Source of the DNA: Prevotella sp. CAG:732 | GTDB taxonomy: Bacteria > Bacteroidota > Bacteroidia > Bacteroidales > Bacteroidaceae | DNA length: 64,000 nucleotides | Direction: 5' to 3' | NCBI GenBank assembly: GCA_000436035.1 | Contig: FR893244.1 | Span: forward strand, 1-64,000 | Shown: piece after piece, positions 1 to 10,152 of the stretch | How positions within the stretch are numbered: the first letter of the stretch is position 1 | How the letters are laid out: every line of letters begins with the position of its first letter | The notes under the pieces: model-generated | Told to the model about the DNA's origin: nothing | Database searches by the model: none | Seen by the model: only the letters and a program-made list of their open reading frames with translations | Translations under genes and position numbers: made by a program

Positions 1-24
1 AACTGACTTATCAAACTTTGCCAT
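1..24 (-). CDS. Start of a leftward gene, product not determinable (first 8 codons)
   Basis: The reverse complement of the first 24 bases reads ATG followed by codons for MAKFDKSV, with a well-placed Bacteroidota promoter about 70 bp upstream (94-125). The rest lies outside the window. A PEP carboxykinase (pckA) beside upp would be my first guess from memory of Bacteroidota gene order, but eight residues do not prove this. Confidence 0.5.
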
Positions 25-93
25 TTTTATTAAATGTATTTAAGTTGTAAATTATATCCTTTGTACTTAAACCGATTTTCTTTCAAAACCGCC

Positions 94-125
94 GCAAAGT
101 TACGAAAAATATGTTTTATAACAAA
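94..125 (-). promoter_or_regulatory. Bacteroidota promoter for the leftward gene at the window start
   Basis: On the minus strand a -33 TTTG (122-125) is separated by 19 bp from a -7 box TAACTTTGC (94-102). This matches the Bacteroidota primary sigma consensus TTTG-N19-TAnnTTTG. It would give a leader of roughly 65 nt ahead of the ATG at 24. Confidence 0.75.
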
Positions 126-386
126 GATTCGCAAATACAAATAATATATTTTAAATTCTTTTTAGGTTAAAGAAATTAAAAACGCTAGCACTTGGTCACA
201 ATTTGCCACATTGACTTTGCAAATGTTCAGGGGTTACCAGTATCGGCTACATCCCTCTTACACCTATTTTATATATATAGAGAGAGAGCACTGTCTTTCA
301 TACACAAGGTGATAGCTATAAGAGCATGCCCAAGATCCCTCTCACCCAAAATCGACAGCCGTATATTAACTTTCTTTCCCAAATAT
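126..386. other. Divergent intergenic region without a recognised gene
   Basis: The space between the two divergent promoters (25-454 in total) is AT-rich. A 78-codon open frame starting at 192 has no recognisable features and runs through the upp promoter, so I do not call it a gene. A short ATATATATAGAGAGAGAG run occurs near 270-287. I see no RNA gene here. Confidence 0.4.
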
Positions 387-417
387 TTTGTAGATTGTCA
401 GAAAGATTGTATCTTTG
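387..417 (+). promoter_or_regulatory. Promoter of upp
   Basis: A -33 TTTG (387-390), 19 bp spacer and -7 TATCTTTG (410-417) match the Bacteroidota consensus exactly. The upp ATG follows 37 bp downstream at 455. Confidence 0.8.
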
Positions 418-454
418 CAAAAATTTAGGCAATAAAGGCATAAACACTACGACT

Positions 455-1114
455 ATGAAGATTAATAACCTGAGCGAGCGTGACTCCATCATCAACCGCT
501 ACTTGGCTGAGATGCGTGACTGCGAGTACCAAAAGAACCGACTGCTCTTCCGCAACAACATCAAGAGAATCGGCGAGTATGAGGCCTTTGAGATTTCAAA
601 GACTCTCGATTATGAAACAAAAGACGTGACTACACCACTTGGTGTAGCAAAGGTCAATCTCCCTACCGACAAGATTGTCATTGGCACTATTTTCCGTGCC
701 GGACTTCCTTTCCACGAAGGCTTTCTCAACATTTTCGATCACTCTGGCAACGCCTTTGTGAGTGCTTATCGTGAATATACCAACGAGAGCCATACCGAGG
801 TGGGTGTCCACATCGAATATCTTGCCACACCTGAGATTGACGGCAAGACGCTCATCATCGCCGACCCGATGCTTGCCACCGGCATCAGCATGGAGATGGG
901 CTTGAAGGCCATCCTCACCAAGGGCAACCCTAAGCACATCCACGTGGCTTGCGTCTTGGCTGCCCCAGAGGGCATCGAGCACATCCAGAAGACCTTCCCT
1001 GATGATAAGACCACTATTTGGTGCGCTTCCATCGACGAGGGATTGAACGAGCACAAATACATCGTGCCAGGCTTCGGCGACGCCGGCGACCTGTGTTACG
1101 GAAACAAACTTTAA
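455..1114 (+). CDS. upp: Uracil phosphoribosyltransferase
   Basis: This 219-residue protein should convert uracil and PRPP to UMP in the cytoplasmic pyrimidine salvage pathway. It carries the PRPP-binding loop seen as ADPMLATG near residue 140 and the C-terminal uracil-binding signature PGFGDAGD followed by the final YGN residues, both typical of UPRTase. The open frame extends further upstream, but the ATG at 455 is chosen because it lies just downstream of an excellent promoter (387-417) and gives the normal family length. It is monocistronic and ends at a hairpin terminator that it shares with the convergent PUL. Confidence 0.95.
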   Translation: MKINNLSERDSIINRYLAEMRDCEYQKNRLLFRNNIKRIGEYEAFEISKTLDYETKDVTTPLGVAKVNLPTDKIVIGTIFRAGLPFHEGFLNIFDHSGNAFVSAYREYTNESHTEVGVHIEYLATPEIDGKTLIIADPMLATGISMEMGLKAILTKGNPKHIHVACVLAAPEGIEHIQKTFPDDKTTIWCASIDEGLNEHKYIVPGFGDAGDLCYGNKL

Positions 1115-1118
1115 AAAA

Positions 1119-1143
1119 GGTGAAGGGTTCGCCACCCTTCACC
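1119..1143. terminator. Bidirectional terminator between upp and the PUL
   Basis: Perfect 10 bp stem GGTGAAGGGT / ACCCTTCACC with the 5 nt loop TCGCC. On the minus strand the stem is followed by six U, so it is well suited to end the long PUL transcript; on the plus strand it is followed by CGATTTT. The stem uses the same GGTGAAGGGT word as the 103 bp repeats at 30328 and 33661. Confidence 0.75.
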
Positions 1144-1156
1144 CGATTTTAGACAT

Positions 1157-3637
1157 CTATAGGCGTATCTTTGCTTCCAAAGGCAAAGAGTCAGAACTTC
1201 CTCCTACCCATATCCTATAATCACCAGGATCAGTAACAAACTGATGGCTATCCATATCATAATGAGAAAAAGCATCTGAATCAAGAAGAATATGTATATG
1301 CTTAGTTTCTCCTTTCTTCAGTTTGATTTTCTCAAATCCCTTCAATTCTTTTTGAGGTCTAACCACAGATGGTTTCATACATCCTACATAGAGTTGTGCA
1401 ACTTCCGAAGCATCTATTTTTCCTGTATTTGTAACATCGAAAGACGCTTCCCACACATTGTCTTTTTTCTTAACATTCAAGTTTGAATACTCAAAAGTTG
1501 AATAAGAAAGACCATAGCCAAAAGGAAACAATGGCTTTATTCCATTTGCATCATAGCCACGATAACCTACGAAAATACCCTCATTATACTCAATCGTCTT
1601 ACATTCACGTCCTTTTCTATTCTCATAATAACTATCATGGCAAGGATTATCTTCCCATGTTCTCTCAATCGATATAGGCAATTTTCCACTCGGCGAAATC
1701 TTCCCAGTCAAGATTTCCGCCAATGCCATGCCGCCTTCTTGTCCTGGATACCAAGCCATTAACAATCCATCAACCTTATTTATCCAACGATTTAAATCAA
1801 CACCACCACCAGCATTAAGAACAACTGTCAATTTCTTTTTTTCACGAGAGAGACGGTCTATCATCTCTTCTTGATAAGTGTTCAAAGCAAATGGACGATC
1901 AAAGCCTTCCCCTTCCACATTAGAATTAAAGCCTGTACAATAGACTATATTATCGACTTTATCCAAGCCTGCATATAGCTTTTTCTCATTAAGGCGTGCG
2001 ATGTCACATCTAACAGAAGCAGAAGATATATTATCAAAATATTCCAACAAGAAATGGTACACCTTCCCCTTAGAAATCTTGAAAGTTTTCTCTCGACTTG
2101 AATAGGAATGATTTCCCCAATCGCCAGTCACCAAATGATCATCCACAAACAAACGATAACCATCATCACCTCCCATCGAAACACGCAACAAGCCATCCTC
2201 TTCCGCTTTGTAGTAGAAAGACCAACTTGCAGAAAAATGATCTTTAGGGAAACCGTTTCCTATAGAATCATACCCCCAATCAAAAGCAATACGAGAGTCT
2301 ATATGCGTAGAATCAGGCTTGCCTTCCAACTTTTGGTTCTTATAGTAAGAAGCCAAGAAACCTTTCTGGGTCAAATTCTTATCTACATAAACAGAATTGT
2401 GAACATCCTCAAATATGATGTCATCTGTGAGAACCACCAAATTGGGTTTCATTTTTTTCAAAGCCTTACTCAATGTCGTTGAAGAATATGGACTGACAAA
2501 GCCACTGCCACCACCTGTAGCTATCATATTGGCGTTTTCTCCCACCAAAGCAGTACGACCTTTCAATGGCAGAGCTTGATTCTCATTTTTCAACAAAACG
2601 ACACCTTCTCGAGCCACTTGAAGTGCCTTGTTACGCGACTCAGGATTATCTAGAGGCAATGCCTTGATCTTCTGTTCTCTATCCAACAAGCCGAACGATA
2701 TTAGGGTCTGAAGAATATGCTGAACTTTCAAATCAATGGTAGCCTCAGTTACTAAACCTTTTTGAATAGCAGGATAAAGGTTCTCATAATTCAAATATCT
2801 TCCCTTCGGCATTTCTAAATCCAAGCCATGATTCGCTGTATTGATCACTGAATATACAGAAGTCCAATCAGACATCAATATTCCTTGAAATCCCCAAGTA
2901 TCACGCAAGATCGTTTTATTCAACCACGCATTCTCTGTGGCATGAACGCCATTCACAAGATTATAACTATCCATGACCGCTCCCACATGTGCATTTTGCA
3001 CAGCTTTTCTAAATGCGGGGAAATATATTTCTTGAAGCGTTCTCTCATCTATATCAGAACTCGCATGGTGACGACTCCACTCTTGATTGTTTCCACAAAA
3101 ATGCTTAATCGTGGCTATCACTCCCTTATCTTGGACACCTTTTATATATTGGCAAGCGATTTCCGATGTGAGAAATGGATCTTCTCCAAAATATTCATAA
3201 TTACGTCCGCATAAAGGAGAACGATAAATATTGACTCCGGGTCCCAACAAGATGCCAACACCACGAGCACGCGAATCATCCCCCAAGCCTTCTCCCAACA
3301 AATAAGCCATATCACGATTCCAAGTTGCAGCTGTCAATATACCACAAGGGTACAAAGTACTATGCTCCGAATGATTCCTGGTTCCACAAGGTCCATCTGC
3401 CAATAAGATTCTAGGAATACCCAAGCGTGGAATTGCCCTTAGAGAAAAGGATGTCTCACCAGACAAATAATCTATTTTTTCTTTCAATGTCATTTGAGCA
3501 ACCAATTCTTTTGCTCTTTTTCGTGCTTGTTCATCTATCTGTTGTGCAAGCACTTCTACTGGCAAAGTTGCTAAAATAATTACCAACAATACCACATTCA
3601 AGAGATTCTTGATGTTGTGATTCTGTATTTTATCCAT
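1157..3637 (-). CDS. GH3 beta-glycosidase with inserted PA14 domain
   Basis: An 826-residue secreted glycoside hydrolase family 3 enzyme that should release terminal beta-glucose or a similar sugar in the periplasm. Residues 1-31 form a signal peptide (hydrophobic stretch ending LAQ). The N-terminal GH3 barrel spans about 45-300, with KHFCGNN (178-184) and the nucleophile Asp257 in MSDW. The second GH3 domain starts near 345 and is split by a PA14 insertion (about 425-550, including GGDDGYRLFVD), an arrangement known from beta-glucosidases in which PA14 shapes substrate specificity. A fibronectin III-like domain closes the protein (about 735-815). It is the last gene of the PUL, 8 bp after the GH2 stop. 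Linkage specificity cannot be read from sequence. Confidence 0.9.
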   Translation of the reverse strand: MDKIQNHNIKNLLNVVLLVIILATLPVEVLAQQIDEQARKRAKELVAQMTLKEKIDYLSGETSFSLRAIPRLGIPRILLADGPCGTRNHSEHSTLYPCGILTAATWNRDMAYLLGEGLGDDSRARGVGILLGPGVNIYRSPLCGRNYEYFGEDPFLTSEIACQYIKGVQDKGVIATIKHFCGNNQEWSRHHASSDIDERTLQEIYFPAFRKAVQNAHVGAVMDSYNLVNGVHATENAWLNKTILRDTWGFQGILMSDWTSVYSVINTANHGLDLEMPKGRYLNYENLYPAIQKGLVTEATIDLKVQHILQTLISFGLLDREQKIKALPLDNPESRNKALQVAREGVVLLKNENQALPLKGRTALVGENANMIATGGGSGFVSPYSSTTLSKALKKMKPNLVVLTDDIIFEDVHNSVYVDKNLTQKGFLASYYKNQKLEGKPDSTHIDSRIAFDWGYDSIGNGFPKDHFSASWSFYYKAEEDGLLRVSMGGDDGYRLFVDDHLVTGDWGNHSYSSREKTFKISKGKVYHFLLEYFDNISSASVRCDIARLNEKKLYAGLDKVDNIVYCTGFNSNVEGEGFDRPFALNTYQEEMIDRLSREKKKLTVVLNAGGGVDLNRWINKVDGLLMAWYPGQEGGMALAEILTGKISPSGKLPISIERTWEDNPCHDSYYENRKGRECKTIEYNEGIFVGYRGYDANGIKPLFPFGYGLSYSTFEYSNLNVKKKDNVWEASFDVTNTGKIDASEVAQLYVGCMKPSVVRPQKELKGFEKIKLKKGETKHIHILLDSDAFSHYDMDSHQFVTDPGDYRIWVGGSSDSLPLEAKIRL

Positions 3638-3645
3638 ATCCGATT

Positions 3646-6129
3646 CTACTTAATTTTTATATTTAGTTTACAAGATTCCAAGCCTGCAGCTTTAGCCTCT
3701 ACCCACATATTTCCCTTTCTACCACATCCTTTGACCAATGCCATAAGTTTGCCTTTAAACACGGGCATTTGTGGCAGATGGAATGGGTGCAGATCTGTAG
3801 GATCACCATTGGCAGATGCCACAAACTGACCATCGCCTTCTACAGCAAAACTAACCAAACAGTCACTTTCCGGGCAAAGGTGTCCATATTTATCTACCAC
3901 CTCTATCCGTACAAAAGCCATTTCATCCGTTCTATCACTCAATACTTTTTTATCCACCGTTGCTACCAATCGGAAAGGTTCTCCTGCTGTACTCACAGAG
4001 TCTTCCAAAGCAACACGACCTTCCTCATCGAAAGTTTTCACGACCAATACTCCTGGTTCATATTTCACATCATCCCATATCAAGCGATAATGACGCTGAA
4101 GAGCCAAGCTATCATCTACCAAAGCCTCAGCCTCTTGAAGAGAGAGTTTTCTTTTACGTCCCAAGCTTTTTCCATTCAAGAAAAGTTCTGCTTCTTGAAA
4201 ATCAGTATAGACCATCACGGGAGTAACTTGTCCTTCTCGTCCATGCCATGTCCAATGTGGCAGCAAATGCAAGGTATGTTCACGTTTGTTCCACTGACTA
4301 CGATAAAGATAATACCGATCCTTAGGAAGATTCGCCAAATCAATTATACCAAACAAGGAGCTATGGCTCGGCCAACAATCATTGTTGTAAGGAGTCGGTT
4401 CTCCCAAATAATCAAATCCCGTCCATACAAACTGCCCTAAATACCAAGGATTTTTCTCTGCCAATGCGAAATCGACATCTGGCGTATTACTCCACGAGCA
4501 ATATTCCACATCATAGCTAGAAGACTGATGATCATCATACATTGCCATGGACTTTAGCTTCAACGGAAACTTATAGACCCCACGTGAGCTCACAGTAGAG
4601 GCTGTCTCTGAGCCCAATATCAGCCCTTGTGTCCAGGTAGCAGCAGCCTTAGGATAATTCCAAGTGTTATAATTGATACCAGGAATATCCACGTCCTTAG
4701 CAAATCCATTAGCCAACACATAAGGTATTTGGTCCATGCAAACGGTAACCATTCTGGTAGAATCCTCCTCATGACAATATTTTTGCAAACGATTCACCCA
4801 TTTCCTGCCATCGGCATCTCTTTGATTGGGCACCTCATTGCCTATCCCCCACAAAATAACCGAAGCATGGTTACGGAAATGCCGTACCATATCTTTGACC
4901 TGTCTTTCTGCTTGTGATGAGAAAAAACGATGAAAGCCATTCTCACATTTTGGGGTATCCCACTCATCAAAAGGTTCTATCATCAGCATCAGCCCCATCT
5001 CATCACAAAGTTTGGGCAATAGCGAAGATGGTAAATTATGCGATGTTCTAATAGCATCACACCCCATGTCCTTCAACATCTTCAAACGATACCGCAATAC
5101 AGACTCATTAACTGCAGCACCTATTGCACCTAAATCATGATGGATGCAAACACCTTGTATTTGACGATGCTGTCCATTCAAATAAAAACCCTTGTCTTTT
5201 ACAAACTCTATATTACGGATGCCAACTTGCGCTTCTACTTGATCCAATATCTTTTTGCCTTTAAACAAAGTCAAGTGCAAAGAATACAAATTGGGAGTTT
5301 CAGGGCTCCACAGCTGTGGATTATCAATTTTAAGTGCCAACTTTGTCTTCTTCTCCCCAGTTTTAAGGATTTGGTCATTTTTACTTAACTTTTGTTCCAA
5401 GCATTTGACGGAACGACCATTTTGATCCACTAAATCAACACGAAGCAGCAAACCATCCTGTTTCTCTCCTTGTATATCTACATCCAGACTTACGGCAGCC
5501 GCTTTTGAGTCAATCACCCTTGAAGTAATCTTTGAATCCCACCATGATATATACGTAGAAGCCGTTTCCACCAACTTCACTTCTCGAAACAGCCCTGCTC
5601 CTGGATACCACCTGGAAGAATGTGCCTTAGGAGAAAGTTTGACTGCCAACACATTTTTTTCTCTTTTGTTCACGAAAGGAGTCACATCGACAAAGAATGC
5701 CGCATATCCATTAGGTTGAAAGGCTACCTCTTTTCCATTAACATAAACCATCGCCTCGCTCATTGCTCCATCAAAATACAAGAATGTCTTACCTTTCCCC
5801 CTAATACTAAAGCTACGGCGATACCAAGATTCCCCATCATAAGGAAGCCCTCCTGTTCGTCCCGTTTTACGATAAACCTTTGTTTCCTTGTTTTGGACAT
5901 TCATGACATCCTGTAAATCATTTCGCTCGTCAAAAGGACCACTGATAGCATAATCGTGAGGTATCGATACTTTTATCCATGAGCTATCATCATAATCCAT
6001 TCGCTCAGCCAAAGGATATTCGCCACGAGCAAACATCCAACCATCTCTCAATGTTTGTTCATAACGTTGAGAGAAAGCTGTATACAACACAAAGTTGAAT
6101 AAGAAAAATAATACACAATATCTTTTCAT
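3646..6129 (-). CDS. GH2 beta-galactosidase-like enzyme
   Basis: An 827-residue secreted glycoside hydrolase family 2 protein with signal peptide 1-20. It has the sugar-binding jelly roll (about 25-190), an Ig-like domain (195-305) and a TIM barrel (310-610). The catalytic acid/base is Glu432 in WGIGNEV and the nucleophile Glu508 in LGSETAS; WTGFDYLGEP near 570 is a further GH2 hallmark. The C-terminal part (about 640-827) looks like the DUF4982 and Ig-like domains seen in the large Bacteroidota GH2 subgroup. The predicted activity is exo-beta-galactosidase, but other beta-glycosides are possible in this family. It lies 6 bp downstream of the GH3 gene and 8 bp upstream of the PA14-GH3 gene, so it is part of the same operon. 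Confidence 0.9.
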   Translation of the reverse strand: MKRYCVLFFLFNFVLYTAFSQRYEQTLRDGWMFARGEYPLAERMDYDDSSWIKVSIPHDYAISGPFDERNDLQDVMNVQNKETKVYRKTGRTGGLPYDGESWYRRSFSIRGKGKTFLYFDGAMSEAMVYVNGKEVAFQPNGYAAFFVDVTPFVNKREKNVLAVKLSPKAHSSRWYPGAGLFREVKLVETASTYISWWDSKITSRVIDSKAAAVSLDVDIQGEKQDGLLLRVDLVDQNGRSVKCLEQKLSKNDQILKTGEKKTKLALKIDNPQLWSPETPNLYSLHLTLFKGKKILDQVEAQVGIRNIEFVKDKGFYLNGQHRQIQGVCIHHDLGAIGAAVNESVLRYRLKMLKDMGCDAIRTSHNLPSSLLPKLCDEMGLMLMIEPFDEWDTPKCENGFHRFFSSQAERQVKDMVRHFRNHASVILWGIGNEVPNQRDADGRKWVNRLQKYCHEEDSTRMVTVCMDQIPYVLANGFAKDVDIPGINYNTWNYPKAAATWTQGLILGSETASTVSSRGVYKFPLKLKSMAMYDDHQSSSYDVEYCSWSNTPDVDFALAEKNPWYLGQFVWTGFDYLGEPTPYNNDCWPSHSSLFGIIDLANLPKDRYYLYRSQWNKREHTLHLLPHWTWHGREGQVTPVMVYTDFQEAELFLNGKSLGRKRKLSLQEAEALVDDSLALQRHYRLIWDDVKYEPGVLVVKTFDEEGRVALEDSVSTAGEPFRLVATVDKKVLSDRTDEMAFVRIEVVDKYGHLCPESDCLVSFAVEGDGQFVASANGDPTDLHPFHLPQMPVFKGKLMALVKGCGRKGNMWVEAKAAGLESCKLNIKIK

Positions 6130-6135
6130 GACGAT

Positions 6136-8343
6136 TTATCTTATATGAATCTTCAATTTCTGTCCGCCTACCAAAATAGAAACCTCACCAGCCTCTACAA
6201 AGCGATGTCCTTGGTCATCCACATACCCCAAATCTCTTTCTACATCCACGTCAAAGACGTAGTTCACAGTTTCTCCCTTGCGAATCATCTTTTTCTCGAA
6301 GAATTTTAACTCCTTACAAGGGCGGGTTATTGAACTATAAGGTACAGATACATACCAAAGCACGGCTTCCTTGCCATTCATACCGCCATCATTGGTTACT
6401 GGTATTGTTATGCTAAAATGGTCATCTTTAGATACAGTCAATTTATCAGCAACGGGCACACCATACGTAAAATGAGTATAGCTCAAACCATATCCAAATG
6501 GATACAAAGGTTCACTAGTCATATCCTTATAAAATCCTTGGTGACGGCGCGCACTATTCCTTCTATTATAATAAATAGGTATCTGACCTTGCGAATAAGG
6601 GAAAGTCATCGCCAATTTACCCGAAGGATTATATCGTCCTGAAAGTATTCCTGCTAGAACCTCACCACCCAATATTCCAGGATGCCAAATCTCCAAAATT
6701 GCATCTGATGCTTGAACAGCACTGCCCAAAATCACGGGACGTCCACTTGCCAACGCCAACACAATTCTGCCTCCTGCTTTGTGAACGATTTCGATGAGTT
6801 GCTGCTGGATTTCGGGAAGTTCAATCTTGGCATGAGAATTATTCTCACCACTCCAACTTCCTTTTTCTCCCATACATAGGATGACGACATCAGCCCACTT
6901 GGCTAATTCTTTCGCCTGAGAAAAGTCAGATTGGTCATCACCATCAAAATCACATCCAGATATATATCTCACCTCGGCACTTTTGCCAAACTCCTGATTA
7001 ATCCCCGTCAGCAATTTGACAACATCTTTGTTCTCGCCATGTCCCCACCAGCATCCTAACATATCATGCGCATTATCAGCCATAGGCCCCATTACTGCGA
7101 TTTTGCCTACACCTTTCAAAGGCAAAATGCCATTATTCTTCAAAAGGACCATTGACTCAGAGGCCATCTGAGAAGCAATCTGCATACTTTCTGATTTCAA
7201 AAAACGCTCTGAAGACTTTGATGTTGGCGTATAAGGATTTTCGAACAATCCTAATTGGAATTTCACTCTCAAGACTCTTCTCACCGCCTCATCTACTGAA
7301 GCAAGGCTAACTTTTCCTTCATTCACCAATGCCTCCAAATAAGCATCATATGAATGAGACATCATATCCATATCTAACCCAGCGTTCATGGCGTACATGC
7401 CTGCATCTTTCAAATCCTTGGCTAGTCCTTGGCTTTGCAATTGCATGATAGCTCCCCAATCAGACACAACCATTCCTTTATAATTCCACTTGTTTCGAAG
7501 CACCTCGGTCAATGTATAATGATTGGCAGAACCTGGCACGCCACTGATATCATTGAAGCTACTCATGATAGTAGCAGCACCAGCATCTACGCCCATCTTA
7601 TAAGGTGGTAGATAGGTATCCCACAAAGTTTGTCGAGATATTTCCGTATAGACATAATCACGACCTGCCTCAGAAGCACCATACCCCACATAGTGCTTCA
7701 AACACGCCGCTTCCGACATGCCATTTGCCAAGTTGGCACCTTGATAACCTTTCACGGAAGCTTTCGCAAACACGCCATTGGCATAAGGATCTTCCCCATA
7801 ACCTTCCGCAACACGTCCCCATCGTGGATCCCTACTCACGTCGATCATGGGAGAAAAAGTCCAATCCACGCCACTCATCCTGCATTCTTGCGCAGAAACA
7901 CGGCAAGCCTTCTCCACCAATTCCGCATTCCAACTACATGCCTGCCCCAATGGGATAGGGAAAATGGTACGAAAGCCATGAATAGCATCATAGCCAAACA
8001 AAATAGGAATACCCAATCGGGAATCTTTCATCGCATGACGTTGCATACGATTTCGCAGTTCTGGGTCGGTCGGAAAATAAATCAAAGAACCTATCTCGGC
8101 AGGAATGTCCTTCACCTCCTCACCTTTATTATTCTCGATATTATTTCTACCCAATGTATATTGGTTCAACTGCATTACCTTCTCTTTCAGAGTCATACGA
8201 GACAAAAGATCTTCTATTCTTTCTTCAATAGGAGCTTTTGCATCTTTGTACAACATCTTTCCCTCGTTCTTTGCGCATAGGTTAGATGATACCATCAAGA
8301 CTGATGGCAAAAGCAACAAGATAAGTTTTAGCTGTTTCTTCAT
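6136..8343 (-). CDS. GH3 beta-glucosidase, BglX type
   Basis: A 735-residue periplasmic GH3 enzyme resembling BglX. After a signal peptide (1-24) it has the full N-terminal barrel with KHYVGYG (216-222) and the nucleophile Asp295 in VVSDWGA, then the alpha/beta sandwich whose acid/base loop is visible as GSWSGEN (about 495-501), then a fibronectin III-like domain with PFGYGLSYT at its entry. Family knowledge predicts hydrolysis of beta-linked gluco-oligosaccharides or beta-glucosides from the non-reducing end. It differs from the other GH3 of the locus by lacking a PA14 insertion, so the two are not recent duplicates. Confidence 0.92.
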   Translation of the reverse strand: MKKQLKLILLLLPSVLMVSSNLCAKNEGKMLYKDAKAPIEERIEDLLSRMTLKEKVMQLNQYTLGRNNIENNKGEEVKDIPAEIGSLIYFPTDPELRNRMQRHAMKDSRLGIPILFGYDAIHGFRTIFPIPLGQACSWNAELVEKACRVSAQECRMSGVDWTFSPMIDVSRDPRWGRVAEGYGEDPYANGVFAKASVKGYQGANLANGMSEAACLKHYVGYGASEAGRDYVYTEISRQTLWDTYLPPYKMGVDAGAATIMSSFNDISGVPGSANHYTLTEVLRNKWNYKGMVVSDWGAIMQLQSQGLAKDLKDAGMYAMNAGLDMDMMSHSYDAYLEALVNEGKVSLASVDEAVRRVLRVKFQLGLFENPYTPTSKSSERFLKSESMQIASQMASESMVLLKNNGILPLKGVGKIAVMGPMADNAHDMLGCWWGHGENKDVVKLLTGINQEFGKSAEVRYISGCDFDGDDQSDFSQAKELAKWADVVILCMGEKGSWSGENNSHAKIELPEIQQQLIEIVHKAGGRIVLALASGRPVILGSAVQASDAILEIWHPGILGGEVLAGILSGRYNPSGKLAMTFPYSQGQIPIYYNRRNSARRHQGFYKDMTSEPLYPFGYGLSYTHFTYGVPVADKLTVSKDDHFSITIPVTNDGGMNGKEAVLWYVSVPYSSITRPCKELKFFEKKMIRKGETVNYVFDVDVERDLGYVDDQGHRFVEAGEVSILVGGQKLKIHIR

Positions 8344-8355
8344 AAGGCAAACTTT

Positions 8356-10152
8356 TTAATTGTGATATTCCTTTTGTTTCTGATGATAATAGTCGTGCAT
8401 GACATACCATGCTTTTTTCCGTTGCCCTTGATCGGATACCAATCCCTTTCTGTTCCAACCATCTTGATTGGTCGGGTGGAAGCGGAATGGAGAACGGAAA
8501 TCAAAGAGCACCCAAGGAGAAACACCCACCAAATTTGGGATATTCTCAAACATGCGCAAATTATCACGATACAACTTAGCTTGGTATTCCTCACTCCAAG
8601 AAGAAGCTATCGTTTCATCGCCATGCTGACCATACAATGCCTCTCCTCCGAATTCAGAGATCAGCAATGGTTTATTGACTGCTACTTTCCAAACACACTC
8701 CGCTGGTTTCAAAGGCCATGGAGCATACCATCCCATGTACTTATTGACACCTATCATGTCCAATTGGTTGACAAAAGAGTCCTCCATCTCAAACAGTTGA
8801 GAGTCCTCCTTGAAATAGACGTTATCAAAAGCCGCAACAAACAAACGGGTTGTGTCCATATCTTTGCCCGTTTGCAATAGCTCTGACAAGAAAGCATTTC
8901 TTGCTTCCGAAGGACGAGTTTCATTAGCTATTCCCCAGAAACAATCTGCACAACGGTTTTTGTCGCGCTTAATCGTTTCCGTCAACATACCTTTAGCTTT
9001 TTGCAATGTTTCTTGATTGGAGAAATCTATGGCCTGCCAAACAGGAATCTCTTGCCAAAGCATCATTCCCATCTGTTCTGCCTTACGAACGATATATTCA
9101 TTTTGCTGATAATGGGCCAACCTTATCATATTAACACCCAAAGCCTTGGCTTCAGCCAACAGCATATCAGCATCTCCCTCCGTACAAGCACGTCCCATGC
9201 GTTGTGGTATTTCTTCATGAAAAGAAATACTTCTCAAGAATGTCTGTTTTCCATTCAGATAGACCTTTGTGCCCTTCACCTCTATATTTCGAAAGCCAAT
9301 GTCTTCCGTCACTTCATCAGAGCCAGATTTGATTCTGACCTGATAAAGTTTTGGATTTTCTGGATTCCAACGCTGCAAATGAGATACTTTCAGCATACCC
9401 TTTGCCTCTCCATCAGCATTCGTTTTAAGATTCAACTTCTTTTTCAGTTCAGGAATCTCCACGCTAACAGCTTGATTGGCTAAAGCATCAGACAAATTGA
9501 CCGTAACATGAATCAAATCCGCACGGTGCTTATCCAATTGGATAAAATAATCACTCACGTATAATTGGGGCACAGATACCAGCATCACATCACGAGTGAT
9601 TCCTCCATAATTCCACCAATCAAAAGACAATGCAGGAATAGCAGACTTCATTCGACGATTATTGACTTCCAAAATCAAAGTGTTATCTCCTTGACGTAAA
9701 GCATTCGTAACCTCCATTTGGAAAGGGGTAAATGCACCTTCATGCTCGCCTATTTTTTTGCCATTCAGATAGACCTTACAACGATTACTCACGCCGCCAA
9801 AACAAAGGAATTGGCGTTTCATTCCTTGCTTATTTACATTGAAATGACGCGCATACCACACAGAACCTTCAAAATATTTCAATTCTGCATTCTGAGAGTT
9901 CCAATCTCCAGGCACATTCAGTCGCAATCCTCCAGCAAAAGAGTATTCAAAGAAATCGGTCTTTCCTTGTGGTTTTTGATCTAAATACAATTTCATTTCC
10001 TCGCCACGCTCATACAAATCTGGAATAGCATTCCATTTGCCATTCAACAATTCGTATTGGCGGCCATAGACATTTGCCAAATAGGTGCTTGCTGCAGAAA
10101 CGATGCCACAGCAAACAAGCAATAAATAGATAACCAAGCCTATCTTTTTCAT
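8356..10152 (-). CDS. GH2 beta-glycosidase, short glucuronidase/galactosidase type
   Basis: A 598-residue secreted GH2 enzyme (signal peptide 1-20). Domains in order are jelly roll (about 60-195), Ig-like sandwich (195-290) and TIM barrel (295-598), without the extra C-terminal domains of its neighbour. The acid/base is Glu411 in WGIANETRP and the nucleophile Glu500 in LISEFGGEA. The size and SEFG nucleophile motif resemble beta-glucuronidases and small beta-galactosidases. I did not find the NxK motif that marks beta-glucuronidases with certainty, so activity is left open. Its ATG overlaps the stop of the upstream GH36-like gene by 4 bp (ATGA), implying translational coupling. Confidence 0.88.
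   Translation of the reverse strand: MKKIGLVIYLLLVCCGIVSAASTYLANVYGRQYELLNGKWNAIPDLYERGEEMKLYLDQKPQGKTDFFEYSFAGGLRLNVPGDWNSQNAELKYFEGSVWYARHFNVNKQGMKRQFLCFGGVSNRCKVYLNGKKIGEHEGAFTPFQMEVTNALRQGDNTLILEVNNRRMKSAIPALSFDWWNYGGITRDVMLVSVPQLYVSDYFIQLDKHRADLIHVTVNLSDALANQAVSVEIPELKKKLNLKTNADGEAKGMLKVSHLQRWNPENPKLYQVRIKSGSDEVTEDIGFRNIEVKGTKVYLNGKQTFLRSISFHEEIPQRMGRACTEGDADMLLAEAKALGVNMIRLAHYQQNEYIVRKAEQMGMMLWQEIPVWQAIDFSNQETLQKAKGMLTETIKRDKNRCADCFWGIANETRPSEARNAFLSELLQTGKDMDTTRLFVAAFDNVYFKEDSQLFEMEDSFVNQLDMIGVNKYMGWYAPWPLKPAECVWKVAVNKPLLISEFGGEALYGQHGDETIASSWSEEYQAKLYRDNLRMFENIPNLVGVSPWVLFDFRSPFRFHPTNQDGWNRKGLVSDQGQRKKAWYVMHDYYHQKQKEYHN

Noticed and set aside
192..428. 78-codon frame upstream of upp
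   Set aside because: It covers the upp promoter, has no ribosome-binding context and shows no family features.
596..1135. 179-codon minus-strand frame over upp
   Set aside because: Opposite-strand shadow of upp; no motif, and it crosses the terminator hairpin.
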